This document shows, one piece after another, positions 1 to 11,838 of a stretch of DNA of 64,000 bases. The stretch's first letter is position 1; every line of letters starts with the position of its first letter. Under the pieces are notes generated by a model, which saw only the letters and a list, made by a program, of their open reading frames with translations, did no database searches and was not told where the DNA came from. Source of the DNA: Ctenosaura bakeri. Its lineage: Eukaryota > Chordata > Lepidosauria > Squamata > Iguanidae. The stretch spans positions 186,001 to 250,000 of the forward strand of contig CAOLHI010002508.1 of the NCBI GenBank assembly GCA_948474755.1, in the 5' to 3' direction. Both the position numbers and the translations under genes were made by a program.

Positions 1-1047
1 AGCAGGTCTGTAGGAAAGCAAGTGGTTCCCAGGGCAACCTGCTCTTAAGTCCCTTAAGATTTACAAGCCTCTTTGGATTCAGCCTGGAAAGAAATGGCGA
101 GACAGTAGCACTACCGTGAGACTAGAATTACACCTCATTCAGGAGTGCCAGACAAAGTCTGGTCTCTCATTTTTGGGTGAATTGAAACACCCAGACAGAT
201 GTTAAAGGCTGCTCCACAGCAACAATCTAGTCTAGTGAAGATAAGGCAAGGATGATTGAAGTCATCCACTGTCTCCAGATAATAATAAATGTTATCACGC
301 TGTAGCACAAAAATAACATTTTAAATGGGCTCTAGAATTCTAAATCAAGAAGTGACTTTATGTAGTAGATCCCATTTCTCTTCAGTATCATGACAATGCC
401 AGATATACTGCATTTCTACTAAACCTTGATTAGTCAGAACAGTAATCAGGCCTGATTTTATAATTTGATTGGACTTTCTTGTGGGATAAGCCTAATGATG
501 TAAATGTAATGAATTTTGAAAAATAGCAGTAGTACATAAAGCAGGACTGTCAAATTTGCTAAACAAATCGAATCATTTCTACCCACAAAATACTACATAC
601 AGTAATGATGAAAAGCAAAGTGAAATTGCTTTATTTCTTCTATATTGGATTTTAAATGCTACTGAGTGGAAATTCAAGCTTTTTGGCGGACTGAGGAGGC
701 TGTTATTGAACTTCTATAGATGGTCCATCTGGGGTTTCATTAATGCAGACTGTATTGGCCTACATCCAAGGATGCACTATTGAAGACCATTTTTCCAAAG
801 TGAGATTGCAAGAGAAGAGGGACACCCACTCCAGATTCCACTGAAAGAAACGGTTCCATTGGATCCTGATTATCATGCCAACAGTTGGGATGTACTAGTT
901 ATCAATAGTGCCATTGGCCCCTAAAAGGATGATCTTAATAGTAGATAAATCAGTTAAAAATAATCTTCTGAAATGAATGCCAATGTGTATCCATAACAAA
1001 GATAAATTCTTTTCCCCCCACCCCCATTGGCAATATAGACTGCCGTT
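1..1047. other. Unassigned non-coding stretch
   Basis: No conserved coding pattern, RNA gene or repeat with recognisable ends was seen. Open frames here are short, lack domain signatures and look like chance frames in AT-rich DNA. Confidence 0.5.
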
Positions 1048-1214
1048 TTGGATTACTAGGAAAAGGAAACTGTCCATACAGAACAAAAAGTAACCAAAAT
1101 ATTTGAATTTTTAGAGATTTGGAAGCATAATATATGAGTTGTTGTTGTGTTGTTGTTGTTGTTGTTGTTGTTTTGTATACCAGCTTTTTCCCACTTTGGG
1201 ACTCAAAATGGCTG
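1048..1214 (+). repeat. First copy of a ~170-bp direct duplication with a GTT microsatellite
   Basis: This block and the one at 1603-1772 match almost base for base, from TTGGATTACTAGGAAAAGG through a GTT run to GGGACTCAAAATGGCTG. The starts are 555 bp apart. The copies differ by scattered substitutions and GTT-run length. Either a local duplication or two copies of one unrecognised interspersed repeat would explain it. Confidence 0.8.
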
Positions 1215-1602
1215 ACAACAAACTTAAAAACATATTGTTAAAAGTTCACAAGATACAAAAGCTAAAACAAGATCAAACAATCAAGAGATTGAAAAATAGA
1301 TTTTAAAACATATATTCTTAAACACACACACACTAGAACAAACATTAGCAAGATCTTGCACATTATTTTGGTGCGACAGGGCTTATAAGGTCTATTATCA
1401 AATACCTGGCTAAACAGGAAAGTCTTTATTTGTCTGTGAAAAGAAAGTAGGGGGAGTGCCAGTCTAATTTCTCTGGGAATGGAGTTTCAGAGTGTGGGGA
1501 CAGCCATTGAGAAAGCCCTTTCCTGACTTCCCCCCAGATGCACAGATAAGGGTGGTGGGAGAGAAGAAGACCTTCTGCAGCAGATATCAAAGCATGTGCT
1601 GG

Positions 1603-1772
1603 TTGGATTACTAGGAAAAGGAAATTGTCCATTCAGAACAAAGAATAACCAAAATATTTGAATTTTTAGAGATTTGGAAGAGTAATATATGAGTTGTTGT
1701 TGTTGTGTTGTTGTTGTTGTTGTTGTTGTTTTCTATACCAGCTTTTTCCCACTTTGGGACTCAAAATGGCTG
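1603..1772 (+). repeat. Second copy of the ~170-bp direct duplication
   Basis: Paired with 1048-1214. Here the GTT run is slightly longer. Sequence between the copies (about 1215-1602) shows no second duplicate, so this is a spaced direct repeat rather than a simple tandem array. Confidence 0.8.
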
Positions 1773-2235
1773 GCCACAAACACGTGCTGGTTTTTAAGGG
1801 AAAATACATTCAAATAACCTGGACCTGATCCTTATAGGGTTTCATAAGTGAGAAACAACACTTTGAACTATGCATGGAAACAGACTGCCAAACAGTGAAG
1901 CTGTTGCAGCAAGAGAGTTGTGTGTTCCCTCATAAGAGTTCAGCTATCATGAGACTGCAATGAATTTGAATAAAAACTCTTTCACTCTTAGTATCACAAC
2001 TATCCCCACACATATAGGATCTGCAAATGCCTTTTACTGTATTACTTCTCCATCTGAGGAAAGAGAATGAATGAACCATGCTGTAAATGGAGACAAATAC
2101 TTGCTGCGAGGAATGAAATACCTGCATTGACATCTTATTTACATAATACAATCTTGTTTACAGTGGTCTAGATCAGCCTATTATGATGAAAGGTCACACT
2201 ATTGTTATGCAATATAATTCTCCCAGATGGCCACA

Positions 2236-2399
2236 GAGAACCAGCATGCTATAATGGTTTGAGTATTGGACTGTGACCCTGGAGACCAGGGGTCAATTCT
2301 CTACTCACTGGGTGACCTTGGGCACATCATACACTCTCAGAAAACTCCATGATAGGTTCAACTTAGAGTTGCCATAAGTCAGAAATAACTTGAAGGAAC

Positions 2400-2432
<33 letters not shown>

Positions 2433-2433
2433 G
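2236..2433 (+). repeat. tRNA-headed SINE with Bov-B-like tail and (CAA)n
   Basis: The 5' part carries a degenerate tRNA-like promoter region (CATGCTATAATGGTTTGAG, then CCAGGGGTCAATTC as a B-box relative). A middle part reads CACTGGGTGACCTTGGGC, and the tail reads CCATAAGTCAGAAATAACTT followed by a CAA run. The same order recurs in several copies here. The tail resembles the Bov-B LINE 3' end, as known for squamate Sauria/Squam-type SINEs; the subfamily is not assigned. Confidence 0.7.
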
Positions 2434-2900
2434 ATGGCCAAGACAGCTACCATAATCCTTCACAATTAACCATACTGATAGAGCCATCTGGAGGACAGGA
2501 GGTTGAGACACAGGAGTCCACATGGAATGTCATTGGTAACTGGGATCTCAAATGTGCACTTCAAGCACAAAAAGTTCTCAGTCATACAAAATGATTGAGA
2601 AGAGATGGAATTCTCCATCTCATATTCAAAAGATAAATGACCTTTACTTGTGAGACAAAATAATAATGTAAAAAAGTATATTTAATTTCTCAATTTAAGA
2701 ATGTGTCCTCGGAAAACTATTTGATGAAATGGGACTGACTAGATTTTGGACAGGGAAAAAGTCAAAAATATGCCAAGGTCTTATTAAAAATAATAAGAAA
2801 GAAATACAAACACTAGTTATTTTAGGAACACCATGTTCCATCCTGCTTCTTCCTTTTGTTTTCAAACCACAGCATACCACTTCATACACTCTGTGTGTGT

Positions 2901-3110
2901 GTATTCAAGTCATGTGTTGACTTATGGCAACCCCATGAATTTCATAGAGGTTTCTGAGGCAAGGAATGCTCAGATTTCGTTTTGAGAGTTCCTTCCTCTG
3001 GAATGCAGCCTACAGCATCGAGTATTTGTTGGTGGTCTCTCATTCAAGTATTAACCACAGCTGACCCTGCTTAGCTTCCAAGATCAGGATCAGATGTGCC
3101 TATAGGGTAT
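2901..3110 (-). repeat. 5S-rRNA-derived SINE (5S-Sauria-like)
   Basis: On the minus strand the head (about 3032-3096) matches the 5S rRNA internal region: GGAAGCTAAGCAGGGTC, then GGTTAATACTTGAATGAGAG. The tail (about 2901-2990) holds GGGGTTGCCATAAGTCA, shared with the tRNA-headed SINEs. A 5S head joined to a Sauria tail is known from lizards. Substitutions show it is an old copy, and it is not a 5S gene. Confidence 0.75.
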
Positions 3111-4400
3111 TTAGGTCCTCTTGTTTTCAAAACCTGGGTATAAAATAAGGAATGGGTAGTTAAGTATGGGAGGAAAGATATGAAAGATTCTGAGAATGGA
3201 CAGATAAGGCTGGGGAAAGGGTTTACTGTTTTACAAACAGGACTGCATAGTAAAATGAGACTGTTAAGAGGGCATCAAATATTCCCTCCAGAATTTTAGA
3301 AAGATCTTACTGGCGTAATTCAAAATGAACATTTCAGAATGGAGACTGCAATTAAAATAAATTGCTCTGTTTCTCTTCTTTTGCCAAAGCGTTCACTGCT
3401 CAGAGTTTGTCTGATGGCTTTGCTACTATTAAATGTTCTCAGGGAATTCTGTAAAGATGTGTTGTACAAGACAGCATCGTACATTATGAATGACAGACCC
3501 ATATATCCATGCCCCTGGATAACTGCAGGATTTAACTCTTCTCTGTAGCAAAACAAGTCTTCCATTTTACTTTTCAAGTTCAATAAATAGCTTCCAGTAT
3601 AAACAGTATAAAAAGGAGATGGTACCTCATTTTAGAAAAACCCCTTGTGGTGATCTCAGAACCCTGACATACATTGCTCTAAACAGATGCATGCTTTCTC
3701 CAGAGAATGGAATTAATCACAGAAGGATTAATCAGAGGGAATTCATGGGTCAACAGAGCTTTCTGAAAGTATTATTCACAGAAGTGCTGTGGTACATAAT
3801 CACTGCAAAGTACAAAACTGATTATCTCCCATCTCTTCAGCAAAGAAACCAGAGCTCAGCTGTAAAGAGCATGCTTTGCATATAAGAGGCGGTCCCAGGT
3901 TCAGCCCTAGCATCTCTTAACATGAGATGCTAGATGGAAGATCAAGTAATGTGAAATACTCAAATGCCCATGATCCTGAGGAACCACTGTCAGTCAAGAA
4001 CAGCAGAAACTGCTGGTCATCTGCTAACAAAGAGTGTGATGTTCTTTGAGGCAGCTTCCATGTTGCTTACACTTGGAAAAAGCAGGGCTTCAAGGTCATT
4101 AGAACTCCGCCTTCTGAACCAACATGACGGTCAACTTTTTCAAACTCGAAAGGTGAGGCCTGTTTCTGTCCTCCTTTGCTATCCAATAGTTATAACCAAC
4201 ATGCTGGCCGGCATCAACAGCTGGTATCCTTAAGCAATGGCCAGTGCCCATTGTTGATGCTTCCCTTGTATTTCCCCTACTTCTGGTTTAATTTTAGCCT
4301 GTCATTTTGTGACAATGTCTACAGCCTTCTTAGAAGTTTCAGATGTTCCCATGGACTCAAAATGACTGAGAACCAGGATGCTTTTTCTAAGCCTTAGGAC
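3111..4400. other. Unassigned non-coding stretch
   Basis: No repeat family or gene recognised. Several open frames of 70-90 codons lie here on both strands, without start context, domain or conservation evidence. Confidence 0.45.
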
Positions 4401-4403
4401 TAA

Positions 4404-4593
4404 GGCCATTTCTGCACTACACTGTTATATCACTATCATTCCATTTTCAACATCCTATGAATCCTAGGGTTTGCAGTTTTGGGAGGGGTATTTAAAGTTC
4501 TCAGCCAGAGAGCTCTTTGGCCTCAGTAAACTACAAACCTCAGAATTCCATGGGATATTGAAAGTGGAATAACAGTGTAGGGCAGAAAGGCCC
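4404..4593. mobile_element. Non-autonomous DNA transposon (MITE), short subfamily
   Basis: Inverted ends match: left GGCCATTTCTGCACTACACTG, with the right end CAGTGTAGGGCAGAAAGGCC as its imperfect inverse. Inner arms ATTCCATTTTCAACATCC and GGATATTGAAAGTGGAAT also pair. TAA flanks both sides, with one extra C on the right. It belongs to the family at 10433-10575. A 3-bp duplication suggests a PIF/Harbinger-like mechanism. Confidence 0.7.
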
Positions 4594-4596
4594 TAA

Positions 4597-6000
4597 ATTA
4601 AAAGGAAGTTCACAATCAGATCGGCTTGCTGGAATTGACTGAGAGTATTCACTGGACATCAGTTTTGTACAAGTCCAATTTCTAGTCTGAATGATAATAT
4701 AACTACTGAATCAATTGCTGGATTACACTTACATAAATTTCATTGATTCAGTTTGTTGACTTTGTTTCGAACTGGTAACAGAATTTCAGTCTTTGTTGAG
4801 GAGCTGCTCAGCAGGCTTTGCCAATGGGAACAGGAGAAATTAACAACCCTTCATAAAACCTGAGCTGTATAAATCTGAATCTCTTTGCAGCTGAGGACCA
4901 GTTGATACAGCACATGGTTTGTAAAGGTAGAAAAGATGTCATATCCATAGCAAAACTCAGTCGTTCTTCAAGGAGAGAATGCCTTTTTTATTTAGTATTA
5001 AGAAAAGAGGAAAACCTATTCCCTAAGTCTCAGGAGGAAACATGGAACAAAAATAAATGGATCAACAATGAGATATTTCTCAAGCCAAAGATGTTTGTGA
5101 AGAGAACTACCACATGGTTTACATACAGTATTCATATTGGAACACAGTGAAGTAATGAATTTTTGAAACATCTACAACCCTACTCCCGCAATACGTGGAA
5201 AGCTGGCTATGTTCTCATAAGAGGTTTGCCAAGATACACATCATATATCTTAGCTCCCAGAAATTTACAGCTCACTTCTGTCTCCAAATATGTCATATCC
5301 AAAACACTCCACATGCCTAATGTGATGCAAAGGAAAGAATTGTTCTCTTCTGTAGCTCATCCCAGCTGGCCTTGCACTGGATTGTTTATACTATAGGTTC
5401 TGATGTCATCGGCTCTTCAGAGATGAAAGACAAGAGTACATATTTGTGATGCTGAATAGTTTAATTGTTCAGGAGAGAATTGAATGACAGTTCAGGGGAA
5501 ACATTTGCTGGATGTTACTGATTAGAGTTGTTGACTGTCCATTCCCTTCTGTAGGACTGACTAGCTTATCATCAGGGTTACGGTCATCATTGCAATCATT
5601 GTATTAATGATAATAACAGCAGCAGTAGTAACAAAATCCTTAAGTGTGGTGTAATGCCTTGAGAGGTGGGATTAAATGTGGATCCAGTTCAAGTCCTCTC
5701 CAGCAACAGGTAAGGATTTCCCATTTAGACTAGACAAGCAGAGTGGTCACCTAGGCTGGTCTAGGAAAAGCATTCCCCCTCTCCCCAAGAAAAGGGTATG
5801 GTAGAGAAAGAGGCATCCTTGGTAATGATTATCTTTAAACTAGGTTTTGACCAGGCAGATCTTCAAACAGGGGACTGCTGTCTCCAAAGTAGGACATCTA
5901 CCACCTTATATTAAAAAAAAAAGCAAGTCAGAGACAAAACGGACTAATGCCTTCTAATTAATCTCTATAGATTTCAAGCCAGGATATTGGTTCTTTGTTA
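4597..6000. other. Unassigned non-coding stretch
   Basis: No recognisable gene, RNA or repeat ends. Open frames at 4902-5150 and 5163-5396 show no domain signature. Confidence 0.4.
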
Positions 6001-6077
6001 AGTCATCTCTGACCTACCATGAACACAAAGTTATGGTGTGGCCATTCATTATCTCTGCAGGCTACAATAATATTGGT

Positions 6078-6168
6078 GGGCACATCACATACTTTCAGCC
6101 TGACAGGGTTGTCACAGGATTTCTGTAAGTTGGAAACAACTTGAAGGCACACATCAACAACAACAAAG
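6078..6168 (+). repeat. 3' half of a tRNA-headed SINE
   Basis: The segment GGGTTGTCACAGGATTTCTG, then GTTGGAAACAACTTGAAGGC and a CAACAACAAC run, is the tail seen in the complete SINE at 2236. The head is absent or too diverged to read. Confidence 0.6.
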
Positions 6169-7605
6169 TAAAGGGCAGGATGGTGCCCCTTCCATTCTAT
6201 GTACAGAAGCAAACTGACATGACAGGATAATTTTTCTTCAACCTTGGTTGAGAGGTGGTGTCTTCCAGCATACCAGAGGTCAGCAAAGGAGAATGAATGG
6301 CAGGGAGCTCAGGAGTAATTTCTAGGAGGCTGCTAATGTAGTCTTGACAAAGGTGGTTGCTTCATTCTGCTGATAGTAGGGTAGGCCCTGATCATCAATT
6401 TCTTTTTGTTCTATAAGGACTATCACTAATAAATTAAATGTAACAGCAAAACTCCTCCCACATTTATCTTATTTTTATCTGTTTAATTCCCAGTTCCTAA
6501 CATTGGTTTACTCTATTTTCCCCAAAAAACTGCCAGAAAGAACAATGTGGTCTTTCTGTATAATTTATGCACAGAATTATGTGTTTGTACACTTTTAAGA
6601 CTGAGCCTCCCAAATGTCTGGATCCAGATTCATATAGTATGAATGTAGTGCTTCACATATTTCAAAGAAACTAACTAGGTGCATGAAGGCTTTTTAAAAA
6701 TGTGATAAATCTGAGTAATACATTATTCCTACTAGTCCAAGCAAGCACCATAAAATTCAGAGAAACTACCCATTATATTACACAAGCAGATAAAAATGAG
6801 CAAGCATTCAATATTTCATTAGCTCTGGATTACATCTCCCCCCCTCTCTCACCCCCCCCCACACAGGCTCACACTCTCACCATTGCCAGTTGCTGGTTAT
6901 AATCTGAACAGAGTATTCAATTACATAAACATTAAAGATTCATCAAAAGCTCTCTCACCCGGAAGCCTCTAAATGGACTTTAAACAAGATGGTTTTATTA
7001 TATTATTTAGCACCCTCTTCAAGAACAGGTACAAGTCCCATTATGGAATAATAATGTGCCAGGCATGCTGGATGGAATAAGCATTGTTATGTGTTTGTTA
7101 CTTCCCCACAGAGTGAGATGTTCCAGGGACAGCCATGCTGGGTTTAGTTTCCTCGGGAAGGGAAAGAGCACTGAAGATATTAAGGTGTCTTTGTAATGAC
7201 TGCTTTATGTACAAGTACATTGCAGTAGATTTCCATATTCCTTTCCTCAGCTGAAAGAACATCACTTTTCCCAGGCTCTGATGGATGCCTCACTCAATAT
7301 AGCCTCATGTCCCCTATACCTGTTAGAATCCCCCACTCAGGCATTACATCCCAAACACTACAATGGATTGGCAAAGAAAGGCTGGCTAATCTCATGCCTT
7401 CATGGAATTCCTTCCTTCTCTCACCCTAACTTCTTCAGACTCCTGAGGAAGGAGTTTTTAATGGGGAGTATTATACTTTTATTTTATTGCCGTGCTTTGG
7501 AATATATTTGATCCAGTTTTGTTCCAATTTTATAATGTGTTTAACTTGACTTTCATATTTTATTTTAGGGGTGCTGTCTGTACCACCATCACCCCTCTGT
7601 GGTGT
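6169..7605. other. Unassigned non-coding stretch with a C-rich tract
   Basis: A C-rich low-complexity tract lies near 6837-6864. Nothing else could be assigned. Confidence 0.4.
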
Positions 7606-7813
7606 GAGAGCCAGTGTGATATAGTGTTTGAATGTGGGACTAGACTCCAGGAAACCAGGGTTTGCATTCCTGCTCAGCCATGGAAATCCAGTGAGTAATA
7701 CTCGCAAGTCATGTTTCCTCAGCCTCAAAGGAAGACAATGCCCAAATCTTGCCAGGAAAACCCTGCAATAGTGTCAACATAACGACAATAAGTCTGTCAC
7801 AACAACAATAAAT
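7606..7813 (+). repeat. tRNA-headed SINE
   Basis: Head GAGAGCCAGTGTGATATAGTG with a B-box relative CCAGGGTTTGCATTCC, then CAGCCATGGAAATCCAGTGA, CCTCAGCCTCAAAGGAAG and a CAACAACAA tail. This is the same order as the copy at 2236 and retains more of the middle portion. Confidence 0.7.
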
Positions 7814-9750
7814 CTGTATCTTTCACATTTGTTTTGAGCCAAAATAGGAAGAATGGTTGCCTCAGCTATTAGTTCTTCAGGCTTGGGCACATTATTAAAT
7901 TACAAGCCAGTCTTTATTTTACACTGGGGCAGCATTTAGCAATATTAAGCTTTGTATCCATCATTATCATCATGAAAAAGCTGAACCAAATTAAGTGCCT
8001 TTTCATTAGCAATGCAATTGCTCTGAACTAACTTCTTCATAAATTTGACATCCTGGCTACATTTATTAGAAATTTAATTTTAAATATGTGAATGGAATGA
8101 GTTCCTGTTTGCACTGAGAAATTGCCAGGATGGTGGCAAGGGGGCAGGATTCCAACGAATACTGAAACCAACCACTGGTTTCTTAAAAACTAGTCTGACA
8201 TTTTTGCTAAAAATGGCATGGCTTTGCGGTTTTCATACTCACAACTAATTGATTTTGGCATTCAGAAAAGACATTTTCAAATCCATGCAGAGTTACTCTG
8301 GAAATGACAAGGTTCTGAAGAATGTACAGGACCAAAATAGACTCTTTTATTATTATTGTGGGAAAATTTTTATTGTTCTTCCTGAAAATTGTCCAAAATA
8401 TGTTTATTATTTTTATATAGCAAGTGTGTGTATGTATTTAATTGTTGTTGTTGTTTTTTAAAAAAAACTCTTCAGTCCATTCTCGTTCATTCACTCAGAC
8501 CAGAACATATCATAGTCATTTTTTTCCAGTGGTCTATTGCACTACTGAAAACCTCAGGTTCACTTACGTATGGTGATACATCCCTCTTAATTCTAGTTCT
8601 ATCGGCATGTAACAGCTCTTCTGCTCTTAGAAGGCATGATGAGATGGTAGCAGTGGTAGTGGCTGAAAGTGGAGAAATGTAGAACTATACTTGCAAAAGC
8701 AACAATGTGTATATGGGGTCAGGACAGTAAATTAGCTAGGGTTCACTGAGATACTCTCTCTTTGTCTCGTCTAAGCTACTGCTTATCTACCTATAGATTG
8801 ATATTCTTAGCTCTGATCTTACTTCCTCTCACTCTTCCTTTTCCTGTGCCCTTAAATCACATAGCAATAGCCACGAGACCGTAATGTCCTCTGCATTATC
8901 GGATGTGTAATTTTCTAAAAAAAAAAATTGTCAGTGCAACACATCTACATTTGAGAAGTCAATTTCCACACAAAACCAACAGAGGTAGTAATAATCATGT
9001 GTATCAACATACTCACCTGTTTGAACATTAACTGTTTTAAAATTATCTGATGCCTTCATTCATTTTTATTTGGCCAGAGAGCTGTAAAAGCAGAGGTTTT
9101 TAACCTGCTATGTTCACTAAAAAGGCTAGGAAGGAGGAAAGGTTGCCTCACTCACTTTCTTCAACTGTTTATTTAGAAACCACTCTAGAAAGTTCAGTAT
9201 GCTGCATAGACAGATCTCTTGTGAGTTACAGGATACACTGTTATGAAACAGGAGGGTTTGTGTTTGTGTTTTTTAAAGTCTATTACTAAGAGAGAGCAAG
9301 CTGCAAGATCAGTCCCATATAGCCTTTAGAAAAGATCATGGGCACAGAACCTGTCAGTTGCTGTCATAACATCTTCAGTGAGCATTTCCATGGACTCCAC
9401 TGTTATGCACAAATGGATAATTGAACATGTTGTTCTAAGCAATCGCTCCGTTAGCACTCTCTCAGTATTTCTGCAGACACTCAAAGGCATGATTTTTAGT
9501 GTCTCTTTTAGTTCATAGCTCGGCAGTCAAGACAAGCAACTTAAGAGCAATCCTGACAACCAGTGTGAATATATGCCAAACCACAGTTAAGTGTTAGAGG
9601 AAAGAACCTCACTGAAAAGCCAACATTATTTTAGAAGATGTGGGCCTAAACTTTATTGTAACTCCTGACTAGAATAGAGCAATTGCATCTGTTGCATTTA
9701 CCTATATATCAACTCAGAATTCAACAACTAGTTCGGTGGGTCTAGTCAAT
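7814..9750. other. Unassigned non-coding stretch
   Basis: AT-rich sequence with short A and T runs. No coding signature. Confidence 0.4.
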
Positions 9751-9754
9751 GGGC

Positions 9755-9803
9755 TATTTTGGATCCCATTTTGGGAGAAAGGTGGAGTATAAATTAAATC
9801 AGT
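9755..9803 (+). repeat. Short LINE/SINE 3'-tail-like fragment
   Basis: TTTTGGGAGAAAGGTGGAGT followed by ATAAATTAAAT resembles the tail at 22490-22543 (TTTAGGAGAAAGGCAGGATAC, then AAATTAAATAAA). Such tails are widespread in sauropsid genomes; the parent family is not assigned. Confidence 0.4.
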
Positions 9804-10090
9804 GTTCTAATTGAGACTCATTAACTAAATTAACTAAAACTAACTAAACAACAGAAATCAACCCATTCCTAGCAGCTACTCTTTTTCCTCCCTTGTTTTA
9901 CTGCAGTGCCGGGGGGCGGGCGGGAATACAGTTTTGCTGCTTGATGAGAACTGGATCTGGAAGGAGAGGTCCACTCTTATAATATACATTGTAGAATAGT
10001 GATCCATGACTGTCAATAGTAGCCACCATCCCGCAATCTAGACTGAGTTCTCAGCAGCTGGAAAGGATGAAAACCTGAGGTTAAAAGTAT

Positions 10091-10186
10091 GGCTCACCAG
10101 ATGTCAGACTGCAATTCCCATCAGCCCTAGCCCACACTACTTATTGTAAGGAATGCTGCCAGTTCAACAACATCTGAATGGCTGCA
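10091..10186. repeat. Fragment of an imperfectly palindromic DNA-transposon-like repeat
   Basis: CAATTCCCATCAGCC near the left, with CAGTTCAACAACATCTGAAT on the right partly inverse to CAGATGTCAGACTGCAATTC. A related segment, TAACTCCCATCAGCTCTAGC, occurs near 53747. Probably a non-autonomous hAT-like family; this is inference. Confidence 0.35.
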
Positions 10187-10432
10187 CTTTGCCCCTTGGT
10201 TAAAAGCATCTACCTCCCAAATTAGGATCCCAATCTGGATGAGGTCTCTGGTACTAATGCTACAGAAAAACAGGGAGGATCTGAAATAGAAGGCAAAGTT
10301 TCCAAGCTCCTTTTTATAGCCATAACAGAGGAGAAATGGGAAGGAAAGTGCACTCAGATTGAAGGCTTGCCACAGTTCATTCCTGTAATGCTAAAGTATG
10401 GTTTACTACATTCTTGTAACACTTAACTATTA

Positions 10433-10575
10433 GGCCATTTCCGTACTATGCTTTTATAGCGCGATTGTTCCACTTTCAACAGGGCCTGGCCCCTCCCTAA
10501 ACTGCAAACCCCAGGGTTCCATAGGATGTTGAAAGTGGAATAATCGCGCTATAAGAGCGTAGTGTGGAAATGGTG
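10433..10575. mobile_element. MITE with ~47-bp terminal inverted repeats
   Basis: The left arm (GGCCATTTCCG, TATAGCGCGATT, TTCCACTTTCAACA) is matched in inverse by the right arm (TGTTGAAAGTGGAA, AATCGCGCTATA, GTGTGGAAATGG). The centre, CCCTCCCTAAACTGCAAACC, is shared with the fragment near 51606 and resembles the centre of 4404-4593. Left flank TTA; the right flank has diverged. Confidence 0.7.
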
Positions 10576-10606
10576 TGTGGTTTAGCACAGACTGTGTGGC
10601 CCTGTG

Positions 10607-11142
10607 TGTGATAGATAATGATGATGTTGTGATTGAGGAGCAACTGATTGTGCAGGGGGCTGAGCCAGTGAGTGAGGAGGTCAACCTGCAAACATCCCCT
10701 GCACTGGAAGGTCAAACAGAGACTGAGTTGCCCCAGCCAGCTCATGATGGAGAGGGAACCAGCAGTGATGCAAAGGAGTTGCAGCCAGCTGTGCCCATCA
10801 GCCCTCAATCACACAGAAGGCTGAAATGGGATGCTGAGAGGGAGGCTGCTTGGACTAGGCTGAGGAAACAATAATGAGTAGCACTTGCTCACAGGGGCTA
10901 TTTAAGTCTGCCGGCGTGGCTGCTCCTTGCTTGCAGCAAATTATTAGCAAGCCCTCACAACCTTTGTGTCTCCTGCTTCCTGAAACCCTCCAGATGGATC
11001 TCTGCCTCCTGAACCTTTGGACTGGACCTTGAGCTGGCTCGGCTTGTGTTTTCCTGGTGTCTGGTATATTTGGACTCCCCAAGTATTCCTGACCTCTCTC
11101 CTCCCTTGCTGGCTGCAGCCCGACAGGGAGAGATTCCTGACA
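10607..11142 (+). mobile_element. Solo LTR (Ty3/gypsy- or ERV-like), family shared with 29992-30600
   Basis: Starts TGTGATAGAT and ends ATTCCTGACA, flanked by an exact 5-bp duplication CTGTG (10602-10606 and 11143-11147). A CTATTTAAG box near 10900 could be a promoter element. An open frame runs from LTR base 2 to a stop at 10874, with an acidic peptide ending in a motif shared with the LTR at 29992. No internal retroviral sequence is adjacent, so it is a recombined solo LTR. Confidence 0.7.
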
Positions 11143-11350
11143 CTGTGTGACCCCCCCCCAGACGTTAATGAATTCCCATTATCCCTCATCAGTATTTCCA
11201 GTATTCACAAAATGTGAAGGGCATAATTCTCATCCCTGACTTAGTATTACATTGAATCAGTCCAATGTCATGAAAAAAGTAGGCAGTCAATCCACCAGTT
11301 TATTTTTATAGGTGTAGAAGTAGAGAAAATGTCTCCCATGTAAGGACTAA

Positions 11351-11811
11351 GGCTATTTCTGGACGGGTTTTAAAAAATGGTGCAGTGTGTCCTCCACAGA
11401 GGACATCTGCACCTTGGAGCGAACTGGGTCTGGACTACTTAGCATAGATCTGCACCTCAGTCCGCTTGGGAGTGACCCTGAGTGGTCCTCCAGCGTGTTT
11501 TTGAAAAACCTGATTTTTCAGGTTTTTCAAAATGTCGGGGCACACCATTGTGTGCCTGCTCTCCAATGCAGATTCACAGACTCGCACCAATGCGAGCCTG
11601 CGATCTGTGGAGGTTGGGCTTTAGTCTGGAGAGCTTCAGTGGTTGGTCGTGACCCACGACCAACTGGAAGCCGCCATTTTGGATGCTGGAGCAGTGCAGA
11701 TCTGTGATCACGCATTGCTCCTCCTCGCCCTGGACCGGACCGGACTGGACCCAAAGAAGATCCGGTGAGTAGCGGTAGGGAGTGATTCCCTCACCGCGTG
11801 CGGAAATGGCC
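11351..11811 (+). mobile_element. MITE, long subfamily (461 bp)
   Basis: Ends GGCTATTTCTGGAC and, inverted, GGCCATTTCCGCACGC. Flanked by TAA on both sides (11348-11350 and 11812-11814). The interior has GTGCAGTGTGTCCTCCACAG and GGACATCTGCACC, shared with 50299-50705 and, in opposite orientation, 59554-60008. No transposase is encoded. Confidence 0.75.
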
Positions 11812-11838
11812 TAAGTTGTTTGTGGCAACCGCAGAAAG

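Noticed and set aside
2240..2310. Possible tRNA gene
   Set aside because: It is a diverged SINE head: no cloverleaf, and it is followed by the SINE body and CAA tail found in other copies.
3032..3096. Possible 5S rRNA gene
   Set aside because: Only part of the 5S sequence is present, with many substitutions, and it is fused to a SINE tail.
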